Origin: Pseudomonadota bacterium | Lineage (GTDB): Bacteria; Pseudomonadota; Gammaproteobacteria; Steroidobacterales; Woeseiaceae | Direction: 5' to 3' | Assembly (NCBI GenBank): GCA_022567295.1 | Contig: JADFHE010000001.1 | Location: 1-64,000, forward strand | DNA: 64,000 nt | Shown: positions 1 to 14,537 of the stretch, one piece after another | How positions within the stretch are numbered: position 1 is the first letter of the stretch | Layout of the letters: each line of letters opens with the position of its first letter | The notes under the pieces: generated by a model | The model's input: only the letters and a program-made list of their open reading frames with translations | Told to the model about the DNA's origin: nothing | The model's database searches: none | Position numbers and translations under genes: made by a program

Positions 1-1019
1 CTGCCCTAATTCACAAACCACCTGGGCGGAGTAGGCTTGGACCCACGCGGCGCGGCGCCGAATATCAAACGAAGGGTTTTCGCCCGGGGCACGTGCCCAA
101 AGAGGTGCAACTCACGCGGGCGTTTTCGGCTGGTGCAACTGTTCAGAGATGCGACGTATCGCGCGCAGATTCTGCGTGGATACATGGCCGCGACCAGGAT
201 GCAAAACATGGATTGCTTAAGGACAAGCGGGTCGCTGTGGTGGGTTGCGGTTCGCTAGGGTCTGAATTTGTGGCAATGATTGCGAAAGCCGGCGTAGGGA
301 ATATAACCATTGTGGACGGAGAGTCGCTGGCTTGGGCGAATATTGGACGTCACAGCTTGGGAGCATCGTCCGTCAGGCTGAACAAAGCTGTCGCGATGAA
401 GTCGATGCTCGCTGCAACGCTCCCGCACGTTCGAGTGGATGCAGTAGATTCGCGATTGGGATTACAAGATGAGGCGCTTGTTGAAAATATCATGTCGGCC
501 GACATCATCGTGTCGGCGACCGGTAGTTGGAGCACAGCATCGTTGTTGAACGCCCAGTGGCTTGTTGCCGGCCACGCACCGGATATGATCGTCACATGGA
601 TGGAGGCCCATGCCATCGCCGCGCACAGCGTTCATCTGTCTAAACGCCACCCGTCAGGGTGTTTGCAATGTGGCTATTCGTCGACCGGCACACCCCGCTT
701 GGAAGTTACCGAATGGGAGAACGATCCTACGCTGAGAGTCCCTGCATGCGGTGGGGTTTTCATGCCATACGGACCAATCGGGCTCTCACAGTCAGCGACA
801 TTGGCGGCCGAGGACTGTGTAGAGCTATTGTGCGGGGTCGAGCACAGTGACAATCATCGAATCTGGGTGGGTCGACGGATACAGTTAGAAGAAGCCGGTG
901 GCCGTTTTACAGATCGTTGGGTGGCGGAAATGGGCGACCCCGATCTCGGCGGACTCATGTGCAGTCGCCGATGGGAAGCCGATGCGGGGTGCGATGCTTG
1001 TGGGGGTAGCGTTAGGTAA
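1..1019 (+). CDS. E1/ThiF-like adenylating enzyme, 5'-truncated by the window edge (probable E2-E1 fusion, Cap2-like)
   Basis: Frame is open from nt 3 with no stop; the listed GTG at 93 is probably internal. Rossmann motif VAVVGCGSLGSEFVAMIAKAGVGNITIVDGE, CxxC (CLQC, CDAC) pairs, ACGG motif. TAATG overlap with the next gene. Confidence 0.8.
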   Translation, partial: ALIHKPPGRSRLGPTRRGAEYQTKGFRPGHVPKEVQLTRAFSAGATVQRCDVSRADSAWIHGRDQDAKHGLLKDKRVAVVGCGSLGSEFVAMIAKAGVGNITIVDGESLAWANIGRHSLGASSVRLNKAVAMKSMLAATLPHVRVDAVDSRLGLQDEALVENIMSADIIVSATGSWSTASLLNAQWLVAGHAPDMIVTWMEAHAIAAHSVHLSKRHPSGCLQCGYSSTGTPRLEVTEWENDPTLRVPACGGVFMPYGPIGLSQSATLAAEDCVELLCGVEHSDNHRIWVGRRIQLEEAGGRFTDRWVAEMGDPDLGGLMCSRRWEADAGCDACGGSVR

Positions 1020-1501
1020 TGGAGTTGCGGTACACGATGGTCGACTCAGGGCAAGTTCTCGTGTTGAGCGATGCCGTCGTTAAACACATTGTCTCAAACC
1101 GTCAATCTCGATCAGGACAAGCGGAAGCGGGAGGGCAATTGTTTGCGACGTTCGAGGACAGCACTGTGTTAGTTACGCGTGCGACCGGACCCCGAAAGGC
1201 CGATCATCGATCGCGATTCTGTTTTATTCCGCACAGAGTCTCGGAACGACGAGAGATAAAACAACTGTTCAAGGCTGGGCTCCACTTTGTTGGTGATTGG
1301 CACACGCACCCACAATCCGTTCCTCGGCCATCCGAAATCGATCTCTCCAACATTTCCGACATGTTCGCAAAGTCTCGCCATGGCCTCGCAGGATTTGTAT
1401 TGATCATTGCGGGCACCGAAGCGCCGCCACATGGGTTGTGCGTAGCCATATGTGATGAGCGTCAATGCACAGAGTTGGCGATCACGGAGGAACTACCATA
1501 A
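1019..1501 (+). CDS. JAB/MPN (JAMM) metallopeptidase, Cap3-like deubiquitinase family
   Basis: Complete JAMM signature HTHPQSVPRPSEID (HxH-x7-S-x2-D) with an upstream Glu (QAEAGGQLF). Start overlaps the E1 stop. Confidence 0.85.
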   Translation: MELRYTMVDSGQVLVLSDAVVKHIVSNRQSRSGQAEAGGQLFATFEDSTVLVTRATGPRKADHRSRFCFIPHRVSERREIKQLFKAGLHFVGDWHTHPQSVPRPSEIDLSNISDMFAKSRHGLAGFVLIIAGTEAPPHGLCVAICDERQCTELAITEELP

Positions 1502-1613
1502 CTGGGCCTAAGTCACTGCTTTCTCGTCGTTGGGCCTAAGTGTCGAGGTCTGCCACCATTGATCTTGCAATTCGTTTCATGCCATCAAACCGGCCACGGC
1601 GTTGATGTCCGCA

Positions 1614-2195
1614 CTATTTAACGCGCCTCATCGTGTAGTGCCCACGCGTTGCGCGATCGGTGAAATAATTTCCGACTAATAGATTAGGGTTGTCGAGATC
1701 CAGCTTCAGTAGTGCGGCACCATTATGCGGATCCTGTCTGCTCTTCAAACCCTGACGCGGTTCGTTCTTATAAATATAAAACAATAGCGGTTGATTGGAT
1801 TCCGCGTCGCGTTTCGGAACAATGCACAAAGTGGATGATTCCGACTCGTCTGACACCAAATGCATACTTAGTCCAGTTAGGCTTTGCTTAATATGTGCAG
1901 TCGCGTTAGTTTCTCCAGTCTTGTCCTTCCATCTCCATTGTATTTGAACCTGCCATTTACCGTTTAAATCTGGATACAGCCACCGGTTGAGGTTAGGCAC
2001 TTTTCGCCAAAGCCAACGCCACGTGATTCCGGCGAAAATTGCCAACATAATATCCAACGCAACGGCAAAACGCAGTGCAATCAACGCCCCCTCCAAGCCA
2101 GACCTGTCGAAGAATGACAGTACTACGATAAGAATTGCGGCATACAGGCCCGCGATAACAACAATGACCTTGCGAAGCGCAAATGTGAGCATCAT
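1614..2195 (-). CDS. 2TM + beta-rich membrane effector, S-2TMbeta / Cap15 / OptE-like
   Basis: Two hydrophobic helices (VIVVIAGLYAAILIVVLSFF; ALIALRFAVALDIMLAIFAGITW), then the KVPNLNRWLYPDLNGKWQVQIQWRW motif and a predicted beta-rich tail. Start taken as the ATG in the ATGA overlap at 2195-2192; the ORF track start (2399) is too long. An alternative ATG lies at 2213. Confidence 0.7.
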   Translation of the reverse strand: MMLTFALRKVIVVIAGLYAAILIVVLSFFDRSGLEGALIALRFAVALDIMLAIFAGITWRWLWRKVPNLNRWLYPDLNGKWQVQIQWRWKDKTGETNATAHIKQSLTGLSMHLVSDESESSTLCIVPKRDAESNQPLLFYIYKNEPRQGLKSRQDPHNGAALLKLDLDNPNLLVGNYFTDRATRGHYTMRRVK

Positions 2196-2638
2196 AATTG
2201 TGCGGTTGGGCATATTCGCCCGTCTTGAAAAACGACCAAAGAATCGCCAGCGCCCAATACGCCGGTGCATATCACTGCTGGGAGTAACGAACCGAGCAAG
2301 GCGGAGGCGTGGCGAGCACCGAAACCAGGTTTGCCCTCGATGAGGAAATCGCGCGGCAGCGGTGGCGCGAAATACTGGTGAATGTGCGTCAAGCGCCAAT
2401 CGCTGGATACCAAGTGAAATCCGTCATGGCACGGTTCACTCAACCGACTTGCATTGGATATTCCGTTCACTAACGTTGCAGCGTCGAGTGGGCCCGTCCC
2501 ATCGCATAAAGGGGCTATTGGTAGCGGCGCGATGTCCGAATAGAGTATCAGACCGACGCCGCAAAACTCAGCATCAGGAATCGACTCGCGTACGCGCAAC
2601 AACAAGTCCTGCATTCGCTCTAAATCGCTCACTGTCAC
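2192..2638 (-). CDS. Small DisA_N/DAC-like (diadenylate cyclase-like) protein
   Basis: By-eye alignment with the CdaA/DisA catalytic domain: GVGLILYSD...PLDAATLVNGISNASRLSEPCHDGFHLV...PGFGARHASALL...GDSLVVFQDGRI, matching the DGA and RHR blocks in order and roughly in spacing. GTG start with AGGGA upstream. Confidence 0.6.
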   Translation of the reverse strand: MTVSDLERMQDLLLRVRESIPDAEFCGVGLILYSDIAPLPIAPLCDGTGPLDAATLVNGISNASRLSEPCHDGFHLVSSDWRLTHIHQYFAPPLPRDFLIEGKPGFGARHASALLGSLLPAVICTGVLGAGDSLVVFQDGRICPTAQL

Positions 2639-2844
2639 ATTGAAAATCCCTGATTATCGCCGAGTCCGTTACACAATTTATGATAAATCACAGTTTAGAG
2701 AGGACAGAGTATCATCAGTGGCTGAGGACCTAGCGACCTCTCCATGTAGTGGACCCTCCAAGAATACCTAGTTTACGCCCCTTCCTGAAGCACGCGACGA
2801 ACGACGTCCAGAATGTGAGGGTGGTCAGCGCGTAATGTCTTCTT

Positions 2845-3784
2845 CTACGAATCGCGGAGCAATCCACGGCCAGCGTTATTCTCAAACAGATCTTCATCTT
2901 TCACATACTGTCTCAACACGTCGAGTGATTTGTGCCGCGATTGATCCGCCATTTTGAAGATGCTCGCCTTATTTCGCGCTGCGCTGGTTAGAAAACCGCG
3001 TCTTAAACTGTGCCCAGAGTACCTGCCCGAATCCAACCCCGCCTTGTGAGCGTAGTCTTTGATGACCGTTGCCACCGACTGCGACGACAGTCTGTTTTTG
3101 CCGACCTTGTCGCTCCGATACATGCGGCGGAAGAGGGCGCCGCGCTCGATTTCCGCCACTGTCAGCCAGTCCTGCAAAGCCTGCGCCGGGCAGTACGCCG
3201 AGGCTCCGGTTGGCTGAGAATGGCGATCACCTGACCTTGGGCTTCCTGATCGGTCTTGGATTGCTCAATCGTCACTTTGAGGCCTTCGTCGCGCTCCTTG
3301 AGGTTCCACGTATTGAGTGCGACGAGCTCCGATCGCCGAAACGCGCCGGCGAAGCCAAAGAGGAGGAGGGCACGATCACGGAGCCCCTTCGCCGTTTCGT
3401 GATCTACCGTGTCCACCATCCGCTTGATCTCTTGATCGATCGCAGGCGCCTTGCGTTCAGGGGGTCGTGCCCAACTCCGCCGGATACCACGCATAACTTC
3501 GGTGACTTGAATAGTGTTGTGCGGCGATGAATAACCAGCACCGAGTTGTACTAACCGGATTGCCGATAGCCGCCGTGTCAATGTTGATGGGTTTAGCCCA
3601 GCAGTTGCCTGGCTGGCAATAAACATCGATACGGTCTCGGGCACAGCTGGTAATACCTATAAACCCACCGACTGACACCAGGCTTCGAATTGCCGCCAAT
3701 CGCTGCGATAAGCTCGACAAGTACTCTTGGCTCGGCTCTTACAGGCGTATCGGCGAGCAGCAGCGAAAGCTCGTTCGAGCTCAT
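2845..3784 (-). pseudogene. Decayed tyrosine recombinase/integrase
   Basis: Overlapping fragments in different frames (3593-3784, 3162-3644, 2845-3177). They carry consecutive integrase segments (GLRDRALLLFGFAGAFRRSELVAL; GHSLRRGFLTSAARN...ADQSRHKSLDVLRQYVK). Confidence 0.8.
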
Positions 3785-3933
3785 TCTTGGCTAGCTGCTT
3801 GCCAGACGCTGTTACAAATCGATCCACGCCGAATGTCTACTTGAAATCGAACATAAACAAATAGCCAGAAGCAAGATTATCGCTAGTGATATTTGTGGGG
3901 CCGGTAAAGACGGCCACTGAAGCTGCCTGCGCA

Positions 3934-4935
3934 TCACATCAACTTCTTTGCCAGATCCTCCGCCCTTAAATGCGTATACCGGCGAAGCATCTGCAAGTCC
4001 TTGTGCCCAGTGATACTTGATACCTCAATGATATTGAGACCACGTTCGAACAACCGGGTAGTCGCCTCATGGCGCAGGTCGTGAAAATGTAAGTCTTCGA
4101 TTTGCGCGCGACGCGTCGCGCGGGTAAACGCTTGCTTAACCGCCTCCGTTGTTACGCCGGGAAACACTTCACCATGAATACTGCGTGGGAGCGCGTTCAA
4201 TACTTCAACCGCCACGCTGGATAACGGCACGGTCCGCGGTTGCCCATTTTTGGTGTCGGGTAGGAATGCGGTTCGACGTGCCAAATCCACGTGAAGCCAT
4301 CGAAGTCCGACGATCTCGCCCTGTCGCATGGCCGTTTCCAGTGCGAATCGCACGATTGGCAGGAGATAGGGATTGCGGCAACGGCGGCAGGCAGCAAACA
4401 GCCTAGATTCCTCGCTGTCGGAGCCGTTTTCTGCATTCTGCAGTCGGCGATCGCGAGCTTTGCCTTTTTTCGGAAGTTTGATTTCTCGAACAGGGTTGTG
4501 GACGAATATCCCCCACTCCTTACGAGATACTTCAAATAGCTGAGAAAGAATGGTCAGTTCGCGTCTGACCGAGTCGGCCGACACTTTCTTCAGGCGTTCG
4601 TCGCGATAGCGCGCCATGTCCAGGCCACGAACGGAAGCAATGAAGCGCTTGGCCAATGGGTGGCGTAACAACATCCGAATTCGGCACGCCTCGGGGACCG
4701 CACCTTTCTTGTCGGCTGTGTACTCTATTAAGTATCGATCGAGCAGCTCACCGACAGTGGTGGTTTCCGCCTCATTGCGTGAGACGAATAGGCCCTGGTC
4801 CATTTCATACTCAATGGACCGGACCCATCGGGCACCAGCTGCCTTGGACCTAAATGATTTTGTTTGGGTGGGGTAGCCCTTCTTCCGGACCTGAACCTGC
4901 CAGCGCCCGGAATTCCGCTTTCGGAAACTCGCCAT
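3934..4935 (-). CDS. Phage/ICE-type tyrosine site-specific integrase
   Basis: 333 aa, intact; catalytic ETAMRQGEIVGLRW ... HFHDLRHEATTRLFERG ... GHKDLQMLRRYTH. Confidence 0.93.
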   Translation of the reverse strand: MASFRKRNSGRWQVQVRKKGYPTQTKSFRSKAAGARWVRSIEYEMDQGLFVSRNEAETTTVGELLDRYLIEYTADKKGAVPEACRIRMLLRHPLAKRFIASVRGLDMARYRDERLKKVSADSVRRELTILSQLFEVSRKEWGIFVHNPVREIKLPKKGKARDRRLQNAENGSDSEESRLFAACRRCRNPYLLPIVRFALETAMRQGEIVGLRWLHVDLARRTAFLPDTKNGQPRTVPLSSVAVEVLNALPRSIHGEVFPGVTTEAVKQAFTRATRRAQIEDLHFHDLRHEATTRLFERGLNIIEVSSITGHKDLQMLRRYTHLRAEDLAKKLM

Positions 4936-5046
4936 CGTTCCTTCCTCACGTCAAAAACGAGTGTGGCAGAACTGTGGCAGGACTCTTTTGGTAACCCCGA
5001 CAGGGTTTGTTGGGGTTTCTAAGTACCTGACAAATCAGGAAAAAAC

Positions 5047-5096
5047 TGGTCGGGGTGAGAGGATTCGAACTTCCGGCCCCTGCCTCCCGAAGACAG
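5047..5096 (-). other. 3' fragment of tRNA-Pro(CGG), candidate att core
   Basis: Minus strand reads CTGTCTTCGGGAGGCAGGGGCCGGAAGTTCGAATCCTCTCACCCCGACCA: anticodon arm to CCA of tRNA-Pro, with no 5' half next to it. Confidence 0.75.
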
Positions 5097-5204
5097 ATCT
5101 CGGATGTTAACTGATTGTTTTTATTGATCAATCAGGAGGCGTCTACGGACAACATTGCAGGACTGTGCATAACGATGCAGGACTGACTCCCGCAAAACTC
5201 CCGC
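5067..5204. repeat. Direct repeat copy 1 (~138 bp; partner 14017-14154)
   Basis: Ungapped alignment at constant offset 8950; I counted 11 mismatches in 138 nt. Confidence 0.9.
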
Positions 5205-5346
5205 ACTCAAGGGTAGGTTCGATAGCGGCTGAAAACAATTGACAAGCAATGACCCAGAAACTGCCATAGCTAACCGAAAATACTTGTCGCACAGTCCACG
5301 CAGCTGAGATTCACGGCCCCGAAAGAGTGCAACGCTAGCCGCCAGC

Positions 5347-5361
5347 GCACCAAGTCGGTGC
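5347..5361. promoter_or_regulatory. Candidate NtrC-binding site
   Basis: GCACC-AAGTC-GGTGC, matching the dyad form GCACC-N5-GGTGC. Confidence 0.55.
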
Positions 5362-5414
5362 GTCTCAACGGCCGCAGAAATCATAACTCCTTGTTCGTCA
5401 TACCATTCGTAAAG

Positions 5415-5431
5415 TTGGCATGGATGCTGCA
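5415..5431 (+). promoter_or_regulatory. Candidate sigma-54 promoter upstream of torF-glnK-amtB
   Basis: TTGGCATGGATGCTGCA; GG and GC separated by 10 nt; one mismatch in the -12 box (CTGCA versus TTGCA). Confidence 0.5.
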
Positions 5432-5502
5432 ATTAGCAGGATTGAATGGCCGGGTCTTAACAGTCGCCCCGGGCGAAATGGTAAACAAAATTACAGGAGA
5501 GA

Positions 5503-6123
5503 ATGATGGGCAGGATTTCAGGAGCCAAGGTCGCTTTCTCAGCGCTCTTTATAGCCAGCACGGCAAACGCAGGAGGGTCAGCGAATATTGGCTGGGCCAG
5601 TGATTATTACTACCGCGGCATCTTCCAGGCCGAATCGTCAGCATCCGGCGGTATTGACTACGAAGCCGGTGGTTTTTATGTAGGTACCTGGACCGCCGAC
5701 GTCGGTGATGGTCTCGAAGTGGACGGCTATTTTGGCTATGGCGGGGCATTCGGGGACTTTTCCTACGGAATCGGATTCACCGGCTATTACTACACGCAAG
5801 ACTTTGATGACACGTACGAGGAAATCAACCTGAGTGCTGGATACGGTATCGCGAGCATCGATGTGGCAGTTGGCCGTTACGACAATTTCGGCAATGGCCA
5901 ACAGAATTACACTTATTACTCGGTGACCCTGGAGAAGAAAGGCTTCTACGGCAAGTACGCAGGATTTGCCCAGGACTTCGACGGTGATTACTTCGAATTC
6001 GGCTATGCCACCTCCCTTGCGGAGGTCGATCTCGGACTATCCGTTATTTTCGCGAGCGACAAACTTGTTGGGCAGTCCGATGAATCGTTGTTATTTACTG
6101 TTGGCAAAGCATTCGATTTTTGA
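5503..6123 (+). CDS. TorF family putative porin
   Basis: Signal peptide, then NIGWASDYYYRGIFQAESSASGGIDYE..., aromatic-rich beta-barrel ending in F. Confidence 0.8.
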   Translation: MMGRISGAKVAFSALFIASTANAGGSANIGWASDYYYRGIFQAESSASGGIDYEAGGFYVGTWTADVGDGLEVDGYFGYGGAFGDFSYGIGFTGYYYTQDFDDTYEEINLSAGYGIASIDVAVGRYDNFGNGQQNYTYYSVTLEKKGFYGKYAGFAQDFDGDYFEFGYATSLAEVDLGLSVIFASDKLVGQSDESLLFTVGKAFDF

Positions 6124-6480
<357 letters not shown>

Positions 6481-6507
6481 TTCGTATTTTCAAGGGAGCA
6501 ATGTCAC

Positions 6508-7794
6508 GTGGATGATATAACACAACTTACCGGGCAGGTAACGGAGCTCCGTTACGCCCTGGACACATTTTATTTTCTGGTGATGGGCGCACTCGTCATG
6601 TGGATGGCCGCCGGTTTTACCATGCTTGAGTCCGGGCTGGTGCGTGCCAAGAATACCGCGGAAATTCTCACCAAGAATGTCGGTCTTTATTCAATTGCCT
6701 GCATCATGTACATGCTTGTCGGCTATTCGGTCATGTACCCGGGCGATTTTTCGGGTGGTGTGTTTCAAAGTTTGAGCACGCTCGGCAGCGGTATTCTGGG
6801 TAGCGCCGATAATTCGACTGTCGATGTAATAGGCAGCGACGGCGAGACATACTACTCAAATCTGGCGGACTTCTTCTTTCAGGTCGTGTTTGTCGCAACG
6901 GCAATGTCTATTGTCTCGGGCGCCGTTGCTGAAAGAATGAAACTCTGGTCATTCTTGTTATTTGCGGCAGTTCTGACGGGCTTTATTTATCCGGTACAAG
7001 GTTTCTGGAAATGGGGCGGCGGCTTCCTGGAAACGGCTGGATTTCAGGACTTCGCAGGTTCCGGTGTCGTGCATCTTTGCGGGGGGGCAGCGGCGCTTGC
7101 TGGTGTCCTTCTACTGGGCGCGCGAAAAGGAAAGTATGGGTCAAAGGGTGAAATCAACGCAATTCCAGGGTGCAATTTGCCACTCGCAACATTGGGAACA
7201 CTGATCCTCTGGTTCGGCTGGTTCGGCTTTAACGGCGGTTCGGAGCTCAAAGTCTCCGATATCGGGGAAGCGAATTCCGTTGCGCTGGTCTTTGTTAATA
7301 CGAACATGGCCGCCGCTGGCGGACTGTTATTCGCCCTTGTCCTCGCCAGGCTCTGGTTTGGCAAAGCGGATTTGACCATGGCATTGAATGGCGCACTGGC
7401 TGGCCTGGTGGCGATCACAGCGGAACCGTTGGCACCAACGCCGCTCGCTGCAACGATCATTGGCGGCATTGGCGGTCTGCTCGTCGTGTTATCGATAGTG
7501 GGGCTGGATAAGCTCCGCATCGACGATCCGGTCGGCGCGATCTCGGTACACGGGGTTGTTGGAATGTGGGGCCTTCTGGCCGTGCCAATCAACAACGAGG
7601 GTGCTTCGCTAGGCGTGCAGCTCATAGGGCTGGTTTCGATTTTCTCCTGGGTTTTCCTCACCAGCCTGCTGGTCTGGTTTGCTATCAAGTTGACGATGGG
7701 TATTAGGGTCGATTCAGAACAGGAGTATGAAGGTGTCGACATCAGTGAGTGCGGATTGGAAGCCTATCCGGAATTTATGATCACAGAGTCATGA
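6508..7794 (+). CDS. amtB: Ammonium transporter
   Basis: GFTMLESGLVRAKN, FGWFGFNGGS, DDPVGAISVHGVVGMWG. Confidence 0.95.
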   Translation: MDDITQLTGQVTELRYALDTFYFLVMGALVMWMAAGFTMLESGLVRAKNTAEILTKNVGLYSIACIMYMLVGYSVMYPGDFSGGVFQSLSTLGSGILGSADNSTVDVIGSDGETYYSNLADFFFQVVFVATAMSIVSGAVAERMKLWSFLLFAAVLTGFIYPVQGFWKWGGGFLETAGFQDFAGSGVVHLCGGAAALAGVLLLGARKGKYGSKGEINAIPGCNLPLATLGTLILWFGWFGFNGGSELKVSDIGEANSVALVFVNTNMAAAGGLLFALVLARLWFGKADLTMALNGALAGLVAITAEPLAPTPLAATIIGGIGGLLVVLSIVGLDKLRIDDPVGAISVHGVVGMWGLLAVPINNEGASLGVQLIGLVSIFSWVFLTSLLVWFAIKLTMGIRVDSEQEYEGVDISECGLEAYPEFMITES

Positions 7795-8059
7795 CGTTGC
7801 CGATCACCACCATTTTGTCGGCGTAACAGTTTCATTTGTAAGGATAATTAGACAATGCCGTGATTCGTGTCGTATATTACGAGGTTCGGGCTGTTCCTTC
7901 GAATGATCAATAATTTGCTGTTGCGCGGCTTGCACAAATTGAGCGCAAGCGTTGCAACGTCGCGAGTTGTGACCACAGAGCAGACCAACCGGACGTCAGC
8001 ATTTCATTATCTCAAATGCGACTAAATTCACGGGTCCACCAGAACGGTGGGCCTCCAAG

Positions 8060-13940
<5,881 letters not shown>

Positions 13941-14016
13941 ATAGGTAATTAGACTAGAATTTGCCCCTCAGCGTCTGTGCCGCGGCTCGGCCTGTCGTCG
14001 CTTCGCTCCTCGGTGT

Positions 14017-14154
14017 GAACCTCCGGCCCCTGCCTCCCGAATCTAGATCTCGAATGTTAACTGATTGTTTTTATTGATCGATCAGGAGGCGTCCACGGAC
14101 AAGGTTGCAGTACTGTGCATAACGATGCAGGACTGATTCCCGCAAAACTCCCGC
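14017..14154. repeat. Direct repeat copy 2 (~138 bp; partner 5067-5204)
   Basis: Same as copy 1; the tRNA-like part is more degraded here. Confidence 0.9.
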
Positions 14155-14537
14155 AGTCTTAACGCCGGGTCTGTAAAATGAACAATCAAACATCTGGTTG
14201 GTAACCAGGAATTTTGTGGTGACGTTCTCGCTCGAATTTCTTAATGAGTCGATTTTGAATTTCTGAATCTCTGGCAATTTTTCGGCCACAAAATTTTTGG
14301 CGTTACTCGTGAACATGAGGCTGATTAGGTATGTAAATGGCGAACTATGCGCCGCCGACTTCTGATTCACCATAGCCGTGAACGAAATGACCAAAAAAGA
14401 GTTAATAGTATTTAAGCTCGATACTTTCATATTGTGTACGTCAATTGTGTCCTTGAATTACATTGGCAGAGACAGTGATGAAATTTGGTCGAATAATATT
14501 TTCAGTTACATAGATCCTTTCGTAGGGGGAAGTTGAG

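Noticed and set aside
1614-2638. Calling this a standard CBASS or Panoptes locus
   Set aside because: No CD-NTase (SMODS) or mCpol/GGDEF-like cyclase is visible; the cyclase candidate looks DAC-like, so only an analogy is claimed.
2362-2643. + strand ORF antisense to the DAC-like gene (and 1987-2343 antisense to the effector)
   Set aside because: No recognisable domain; low-complexity basic composition; the minus-strand genes explain the region.
4990-5020. AACCCC...GGGGTT dyad upstream of the integrase as a terminator
   Set aside because: Short stem, long loop and no T-run on the relevant side; left unassigned within the att region.
5121-5432. ORFs 5121-5432 (-) and 14071-14430 (-) share a C-terminal sequence (AGVLRESVLHRYAQ...RLLIDQ)
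   Set aside because: The similarity comes from the 138-bp DNA repeat; upstream parts are unrelated and no family is recognised, so not called as genes.
14017-14054. Second tRNA-Pro-like fragment
   Set aside because: The acceptor end and anticodon stem are degraded; treated as part of the direct repeat, not a tRNA.
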